From NCBI GenBank assembly GCA_009602725.1, contig WELB01000005.1, positions 1,565,505 to 1,579,838 of the forward strand: a stretch of DNA of 14,334 nucleotides, read 5' to 3'. Positions within the stretch are counted from its first letter, which is position 1; the number at the start of each line of letters is the position of its first letter. The notes beneath the pieces are model-generated. The model saw nothing but the letters and a program-made list of their open reading frames with translations. It had not been told where the DNA came from and did not search any database. Both the position numbers and the translations under genes were made by a program. This DNA comes from Spirogloea muscicola (taxonomy: Eukaryota; Streptophyta; Zygnematophyceae; Spirogloeales; Spirogloeaceae). Positions 7,926-14,334 of this stretch are shown in pieces.

Positions 7926-10900
7926 ATGAGCATGGCGGCGGCTGTGCCGGTGCTGGACATGGAGGCCGCGGCGGCGGCCGCGGCGGGGGCCCGCGCGGGC
8001 GGCCAGGGCGGCGNCGCCGCGGCGCAGCTGCGGAGCTCCTTCACAGTGTCCAGGCGAGCGCAGCTGGCCGCCCGTGCGAGCAAGCGGCAGGCTGCGCCGC
8101 GGCGGCTGCGCGTCAGCTGCGAGGTCATCGCTCCGAGGTGAGCGGCGCGAGGGCTGACCCGGTGCCAATGCCGGCGCCGGCGCTTCATCTTGCTTACAGC
8201 AGACGCCCAGACGCCATTGTACTGGTCCAGCGCCGTCATCGATGGCTGCTGTATGCTGGATCAGCTTCACGGGATGTCAAGATAGCTGGAAAAAGGGCTG
8301 CGTTAGTGAGCTTCGTTGGTGAGCTCGTCAGCACCGCAGCCATCCACAATGGAGCCCGTATTCACTGATTCACTTGTTCACAGCAGCCCACCGGTCAGCG
8401 CCCCCGGCGCCCAGGAGACCGTGGACGAGAACGGCTGCTTTGGGGTCTTCTGCCTGACCTACGACCTCAACGAGGTGCATGCACCTTGCCGGCCAGCCTG
8501 CCCATCCACTGCGCAGCGGTTTGCATCAGCTGGCATCAGGCAGAGGCAGTGTAGCTTCGCCAGAGTTCGTGATGACCTCCCAGAGGCAAAGTCGACGTGT
8601 TGCAACTCGTTGATAAAGCACTTTGGATGTCAGCATTGGCAACAATCATGACTTTGGCAGTATTTCGCAGTGATCCTTGATATCGCCACAGGGGTTGCAG
8701 AAGCTCGTTGGTTGGAATAATCTTGACGGTGTGATGACCGACCGCCCAAGCGATTGCTAGCATTCTCGACCTCACCCTAGCAGAAGCCTCGCACGTGCGC
8801 AGGAGGCTGGGAAGAAGGCACCAGCAGAGAAGACCGTGCGTGTGGCAATTTCTGGGGCCGCGGGCATGATCTCTAACCACCTGCTCTTCAAGGTGATCCA
8901 TGCAAATGCAATACTATACTTGCATACAGCTAAGCCTTGGTTCATGTGTCAGCAGAAGCTTTCAAAGCAAGGACTTGCATTGATGAGCTGTGAGGCTCCT
9001 GTGCTCGCCGGACCAGGGAGTGTAAGTAGATTATGGAGAGTGTCAGTGGTTGGCCATTGCTGGTCCTCCTTGGCCTTATCTGCTAGCCACTGACGGTTTC
9101 GTCTCGTGGATTACCCCAGATAGCAGCAGGCGAGGTCTTTGGAGCAGATCAGCCTGTTGCGCTGAACCTGCTCGGATCCAACAGGTCGCGCGAGGCTTTA
9201 GAAGGTTAGAGTCAAGGGTTAGCCACCCGCCTGCTTCCATCTCAAAACAGCTGCCTCAGATGCTGGCAGGACCGCCGCCTTGAAGCTGGTCAGAAGACCG
9301 CAATTGGAAGAGGAGGACCTGCAGAGTCTGGTTTGCAGGAAGGCATTTTAGTGGACACGACAAGCCATTGCTACATTGTGCAAATGCTGAGCAACGGTGC
9401 CATGTGCGTTCGCACATCTTGGCTGACAGGCGTGGCGATGGAGCTGGAGGACTCGCTCTTCCCGCTGCTGCGGGAGGTGAGCCTGGGCGTGGACCCTCAC
9501 GAGGTATTCCAGGATGCTGACTGGGCGCTGCTAATTGGCGCCAAGCCACGCGGGCCGGGCATGGAACGCGCCGATTTGTTGGATCAAAATGGCAAGATTT
9601 TTGCTGCTCAGGTGAGGGCCGCGATCGATAGGGCGCGGTCTCTTTGGCCGTTAAGAGCAGGTTGATGTAGGATGTGACCAATTTATTCTACTCCGGAAAT
9701 CTTACACCTTTCCAAGACTCCACACTGGATAGAAGCATACAGAAGTCCAAATCTGCTCTCAACTGAGCCTGTTAGCCAAGCTCCGGCCCAAGGTTTAGTT
9801 GGGGTCGGCGCTGCTATCGTGCAGGGCAAGGCCCTCAACGCGGTTGCATCTCGTGATGTCAAGGTCATGGTCGTTGGCAACCCCTGCAACACCAAGTAAG
9901 GAGCAGCCAGTACTCTCTAAGCTGCAAATATATGAAGCAAGGATATGCTTTGCGCTCAGAGAAGGTTACTTTAGGTTATGCAAAGATTGATGACATGTGC
10001 TCCAGCATGCAGCAGGACATTGCGGTGGGTTTAGCGCCTCGCAAGATGCTAATAGTTCAGTATCGTGTTGTTTAAGAGAGCTGAGGTCTTGATGGTGGTG
10101 TTGTTTACAACAGTGCTTTGATCTGCTCGAGGAACGCCCCTGACCTTGACCCTCGGAACTTCCACGCCTTGACGCGCCTTGACGAGAACCGGGCCAAGTG
10201 CCAGGTAGGGGAGGGGCTTACTGTAATGGAATCAGTGACTGTTAGAGAGAAATTTACGTTCATATCTTTGGGATGTAAGAAGCCTTGCATGCAGGGACGT
10301 GAGATTGAGCAATGCATCAGCTCCGCCACGGGGGTTCTTCAGCTGTTCAAGCTTGCACCAGACTTAGTTGGTTGCGATGCTGTCACCTGCCCTTCCATCT
10401 GTCACTTTGCAAGGATGACTTGGTGCAGCTACAGAAGGATATGTAGTGTCCATCATGTCGGTGGGGTGTAGTCACCTGCAGATTTATCTGCAGAGTGGTA
10501 TGCCTGTGTTGCGTTGCGGCTTGTTCTCATAAGTTACTTAAGTGATGCAGCTGGCGCTCAAAGCTGGCGTTTTCTACGACCGCGTGTCAAATGTGACCAT
10601 CTGGGGCAATCACTCTACGACTCAGGTGATCTTCAGTCACATAAGAAGCTGTTGTGACATATGCAGGTATTCGTATATGGTAGATGTAGTTATCTTGCTA
10701 CAGTGACTCTTCGCTCACATCATACATGTGGAGTGCTGGAAAGAGTGGTGCGCAAGCAACTGCTCAATGTGTGCTGTGTTCTGCAAGTGACATGCACATT
10801 GAGTTAGATTTTGGAGCTCATCTGCTCACTTTGGGCTTTGCCTCCCAGGTGCCCGACTTTCTGAACGCGAGGATCAATGGGAGGCCAGTGAAGGAGGTGA

Positions 10901-12576
10901 TAGATGACCACGCCTGGTTGGAGAAGGAGTTCACGCCCCGCGTGCAGACGGTATGCTCGCAGTTTAGCCCCTCTTGAGGCCAAGACTGCACCGAGGGCGC
11001 ACTTACACTTGGACTGGTCTCAGTGACACTATGTGGCAGCAGTGCATAGCCTTGTGACTGAAGCAGAAATTAAGCGGCGCAGGCTTGGGTGCTGGCATGT
11101 ATCGTCCACTGTAACACCAGGATTTCATTTCTGGGGCTTAAGCCTCAGCCTTGTATGCTTGTACTACTACCTAGACTGGAGGTTGAGGATCTGGTTGGGC
11201 AACCATGTCTGCCGCAAGCACTACCTGGTGTTCATAGCAGTCCGGCGAAGCATCAAGTGCTTATCTGGGAGTACCCGTTTGTGGCAGAGGGGAGGAGCCC
11301 TGATAAAGAAGTGGGGACGCTCGTCCGCCGCTTCCACAGCAGTCTCCATTGCAGATGCCATCAAGTCACTCATCACACCCACCCCTAAGGGCGACTGGTT
11401 CTCATCCGGGGTACATTCTGCTGTGCAACTTTGTGCCAAACTTATTTTTGCCAAAGTCACCTCGGTCTTCAAGCTTCGCTCTGAGTGGCCCCTCTCTGTC
11501 GGTCAAGCTGTTGATTGATGCTTCATGACTGCTTGATGCTTCTGTCAGGTCTACTCGACGGGCAATCCTTATGGAATTGCTGAGAACCTCTTCTTTAGCA
11601 TGCCTTGCCGCTCGAAGGTATGACAAGTTGCTCGCAACAGCTGCTCTTGCCACTATGCTTTTACTCCTGGGCAGCTTCAGTACTAGCTTGTGTCTTGTAG
11701 TACTAATTAAGGTGGAATAATGCCAAATTTTGAATAAGACACAGCAGAGAATTTCCAGCACTAATGATCATAGTAGATTGCAGGTTTTTGTCAAGGGCAA
11801 TCTGCTCATGCCCTATCATGTCTGGCAGGGGGACGGTTCTTATGAGATTGTCAGGGATTGCAAATTGGATGACTTCCTCTACGAGCGCATTAAGAAGGTG
11901 AGGACAGCACTATTGATTGGTATATTTTGCTGTAGCAGTCACTCGTGGCAGGGATTTGAAGTTGGCCAACTTGATGGCGCACCAATATTCTGGATGTCTG
12001 TGTCATGCTTGAGCTGAGAGCACATAAGATGAGCTGAAACCTAACGAGATAGTTTAGGAAGTGCCGCATTAGAACAGGGCTTCTTACATTGTGCACTTGG
12101 TTCTACTGTTGTCACCACAGAGTGAGGATGAGTTGCTGGCAGAGAAGAAGTGCGTCGCGCACCTTATTGGAGAAGTGAGCTGCCTGCCTACTGTGTACCC
12201 GACTTTCATAACCGTCTGTCTACCGACAAAGAATGTCAGGGATCATGCGCAGATTCAGGAGTCTACCTACTTTTGTCTGCAAGAGCATTCTGTGTCTGCA
12301 AGAGCATTCTGTGTTCCCAATCTTGGAAGTCCCTGCATCAAATGCAACTCTGACTTGCACATGTAACCCAGAATGGGAGCACTGTACTGCGTGGGGAGGT
12401 GCAGAGCACATAGAATGGGTCTTGAGCAACTACTTTTGACATCTCAAGGATGTGGAAGGTGACAGTCTCTGATCATCTCATACATGCTTCCGTCACAGGA
12501 CAATGGCTACTGCGACCTACCCGACGGGGACACCACTTTGCCAGGCCAGGAGGAAGGTCAAGAGGATGTGAAGTAG
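7926..12576 (+). CDS. NADP-MDH: Chloroplast NADP-malate dehydrogenase (EC 1.1.1.82), complete
   Basis: Spliced model, all GT-AG: exons 7926-8137, 8384-8474, 8803-8892, 9120-9204, 9430-9611, 9825-9895, 10114-10204, 10551-10625, 10849-10950, 11288-11410, 11549-11617, 11829-11897, 12121-12174 and 12499-12576. They total 463 codons in one unbroken frame. The enzyme reduces oxaloacetate to malate with NADPH in the plastid stroma (malate valve). The first 70 or so residues are Ala/Arg/Ser-rich, a transit peptide. GAAGMIS (119-125) is the dinucleotide loop. GSNRS (150-154) keeps the Ser/Arg pair that selects NADP over [11 protein letters not shown] (199-206) and Asp267/His295 (RLDENR, GNHSTT) are substrate and catalytic elements. 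The N-terminal regulatory pair is Cys89/Cys94 (CFGVFC) and the C-terminal pair is Cys431/Cys443, as in the thioredoxin-activated land-plant enzyme. The ATG at 7926 is the first available; 7932 is a second in-frame ATG with G at +4. One ambiguous base (8014) falls in the transit peptide. Confidence 0.97.
8014..8014. other. Ambiguous base (N) in transit-peptide codon
   Basis: The single N is the second base of codon 8013-8015 (GNC), leaving Gly, Ala, Val or Asp possible. It lies in a GC-rich Ala/Gly tract and does not affect the frame. Confidence 0.98.
12276..12313 (+). repeat. Perfect 19-bp tandem duplication in MDH intron 13
   Basis: tctgcaagagcattctgtg occurs twice head-to-tail with no mismatch. 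It lies between the last two coding exons and does not disturb the splice sites at 12175 and 12498. It is most simply a recent slippage duplication. Confidence 0.9.
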
Positions 12577-13133
12577 TGTAGCTTATTTACTGGTGGCACA
12601 ACCTCACAGCTGCCAGGTCCATCATGGGGGACAAGATTTTTGAGGAGGCCAGTGCTGCGAATGAAGTAGCAAGACTTCGGTAAGAGCACCGGTGCATGAG
12701 CTCTTCCGCAGGCAGCTCCTTCAGCCAGCCGTGTGAGTGTTGGCTGGGTTCATACATGAAGCTGCATGTCGTAAGGACTTTGGAAGCATTATTCGTATAT
12801 CCTTGGGTGGTGTGGTCGGTTAGGGGATTGCTTGCGGCTGCAAGGTTTTCAATCATAAGCTGCCAAGCTTTCCCACGAGCCTCCAAGCCTCAGTGGCTCG
12901 GTGCCTGTAGAAGGCGTGCTTTACTAAGACCAACAAGACAATGCTGCGCCTGACGTGGTCGGAAAAGTGAGACAGTTGACTTTTTCCATTTGATACTCTC
13001 TGCACTGCTAGCAACTGCCAGCATTTGTGCATTTAGTGGGCAAAGCAGAGTGGAAAACGAGGGGGAATGTAGCTGGAATATTGTGAAGCATTACATTGGG
13101 ACTGTGAATGGTAGCGATGGCTGTGGAGGACTA
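12577..13133. other. Convergent 3' intergenic region
   Basis: This holds the 3' UTRs of the MDH gene (+) and the Nudix-like gene (-). ORFs here are short (up to about 99 codons) and show no family motif. No canonical TGTAA signal is visible for the MDH transcript on the plus strand. Confidence 0.6.
13091..13095 (-). terminator. Candidate poly(A) signal TGTAA for the Nudix-like gene
   Basis: TGTAA on the minus strand, 38 nt downstream of the stop codon. TGTAA is the usual poly(A) signal in chlorophyte algae. The 5-mer is common by chance, so position is the main support. Confidence 0.4.
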
Positions 13134-14331
13134 TCAGCCCTCCTCCTGGCGCCACACCCAGAAGTGTCTCCGCACGCCCATGGCAGTGCTATTCCAGCCA
13201 GCACCTGAGCCTGCTATCACTGCACCATTATTGTCTCTGTGCGCGCCATTCTCGGGCTCGTAGCCAAGGGTTGCCTCATTGGCTTCCTCGTCATGGGTGT
13301 CATCTTCTTCATCTTCCTCGTCATTGCTCATACAACCATGCAGCGTGCGCAGAGGCTCGTCTGCTTGCCACTCGCCCCCTGGATGCTCGTCCTCCTCAGT
13401 GACGAAGTCCCCGGCCGGAAGGCCGGCAATGCGGGCGGCCATGGTGTGGATGATGTATCGCGTTGCAAGGCCAGGATACGAGAGGCTCTCGCGCTCCTCC
13501 TCCTCACATACGTAGCTGTCACGCAGCAGTGTCACAGCGGTAGGCGGGCCGATGTCGCTGCCGAGCTCCTCGACAATGCCGCGCAGGCATGCTGCTTCCA
13601 CGCCCTCGCCGGGCCGCATCTTCTCGGACAGCGGCCGATTGCGCACCCGGACCGTGCCATCCTCCATCTCCTGCACCTTGCAAACCAACTTTAGCTTTCA
13701 GCTGCGAGAAGGAATGTGGGAGGGAGCGAAGACGGCCGGAGGTGGAGGGAGGGTGGCAGCGAGCTGGACCGGCACGCAAGGACAAAGAGGATTTGGGCAG
13801 CCCAGTTCGCAGGCACCTGGTGCGACTCCACGAGCACCGCGCCGGCGGAGTCGCGGATGATCACGCTGGCGACGTGCACCACGCGCTTGGGCGGTTGCGA
13901 GTCCTCCAGCACAATCTCGCCCTGCACAGGCAGGCGGCGTCGGGCGCCACTGGCTCACATTCACGCTTCCGCTGTGCCATAGACAGGCCGCAGCCTTACA
14001 TGGTCATGCCTTGCAGCGCTTCTTGGCTCCTTTTGGCCTTCTTAATTGGTTGTTATTGTTCAATATTGGGCTGGCTGTTCACAGCCCTCGACCCTTTTAA
14101 GAAACCCTATATGTCTTGACGAGATTTCTATCGTCTGATTGATTGCTCAATGCCACTTGCGTTAGCAGCGGGGTGGCGGCGGCAGCAGCGCCGTCAAGGC
14201 ACTGCAGTGGCGAAGCGGCGGCAGCGGCGGCAGCGGCGGACCTCGGCGAGCTCTGCCCAGAGGTTGGCGAGGCGCTTGGTGCCGGGCGCGGAGCCCCAGG
14301 CGGCGACGCCCGCGGCGGCGGCGGGCGCCAT
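13134..14331 (-). CDS. Nudix-fold domain protein (divergent Nudix box)
   Basis: Minus-strand model: exon 1 14331-14242 (ATG at the window edge, MAPAAAAGVAAWGS start, 30 codons), exon 2 13921-13817 (35 codons) and exon 3 13694-13134 (stop TGA), about 251 aa. Exon 2 gives PPKRVVHVASVIIRDSAGAV, the opening beta strand expected of a Nudix fold. Exon 3 contains RPLSEKMRPGEGVEAACL then RGIVEELG, which fits the helix of the Nudix box (REUxEExGU) except that the first Glu is Gly and the leading Gly is absent. SYPGLATRYIIHT and a terminal HFWVWR follow. Between them lies a very acidic segment (NDEEDEEDDTHDEE, about residues 188-202). The exon 1 and 2 borders are clean. The exon 3 acceptor is non-ideal (gaaag), because the better cag site at 13702 would place an immediate TGA in frame. 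Metal-dependent hydrolysis of a nucleoside-diphosphate derivative is the family activity; the substrate is unknown, and activity may be lost. Translation could begin further upstream, outside the window. Confidence 0.68.
14068..14087. repeat. Copy of the gggctgg palindrome in Nudix gene intron 1
   Basis: gggctggctgttcacagccc differs at one base from 6446-6465, about 7.6 kb away. It has 6-bp complementary ends (gggctg/cagccc). It sits in the first intron of the Nudix-like gene, in the opposite sense to transcription, and links the intron to the 5.2-7.0 kb repeat mosaic. Confidence 0.75.
14214..14239. repeat. GCGGCGGCA-type triplet repeat next to the exon 1 donor
   Basis: A short run of GCGGCG/GCA triplets lies immediately inside intron 1 of the Nudix-like gene (minus-strand donor at 14241-14240). 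If unspliced it would read as Arg/Cys codons before an in-frame TGA about 16 codons on, which supports it being intronic. Confidence 0.6.
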
Positions 14332-14334
14332 GCG

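Noticed and set aside
13239-14119. Plus-strand frames of 100-176 codons in the Nudix region
   Set aside because: They are antisense to the three-exon minus-strand model, whose conserved segments (VVHVASV, RGIVEELG, HFWVWR) only make sense on the minus strand.

Overview
This window looks like nuclear DNA of a green alga, most likely a core chlorophyte and possibly a trebouxiophyte. Three intron-rich genes have short GT-AG introns and GC-rich exons. One encodes a plastid NADP-malate dehydrogenase and one a PHT4-type anion transporter, both typical of the plant lineage. An interstitial tract of the TTTAGGG telomere type is present, whereas the Chlamydomonas type is TTTTAGGG. The assignment to a lineage is inference.

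Layout: 1-121 is a pure T run, probably a contig-end artefact, that replaces the 5' end of the first gene. 122-3666 (+) is a PHT4/SLC17-like major-facilitator anion transporter in 8 visible exons, lacking its start and targeting region. Its first intron carries telomere-like repeats in both orientations. 3667-5177 holds no gene I can recognise, only a hairpin and a few orphan ORFs. 5179-6990 is a mosaic of short repeats on both strands. It contains an inverted duplication of about 100 bp, fresh tandem copies of a palindrome-bearing element, and broken copies of an unknown protein-coding unit whose peptides are conserved although the codons differ. 6990-7925 is the GC-rich upstream region and leader of the next gene. 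7926-12576 (+) is a complete 14-exon NADP-malate dehydrogenase gene (463 codons) that has both thioredoxin-regulated cysteine pairs. 12577-13133 is the convergent 3' intergenic space. 13134-14331 (-) is a 3-exon Nudix-fold protein gene, and its first intron carries another copy of the palindrome seen in the repeat mosaic.

The three genes do not form a pathway or operon. The dehydrogenase exports plastid reducing power (malate valve), the transporter probably moves phosphate or another organic anion across an organelle membrane, and the Nudix-like protein is of unknown substrate. The most unusual part is the 5.2-7.0 kb repeat mosaic, where synonymous divergence between fragments indicates a once-selected, unidentified mobile or multicopy protein.
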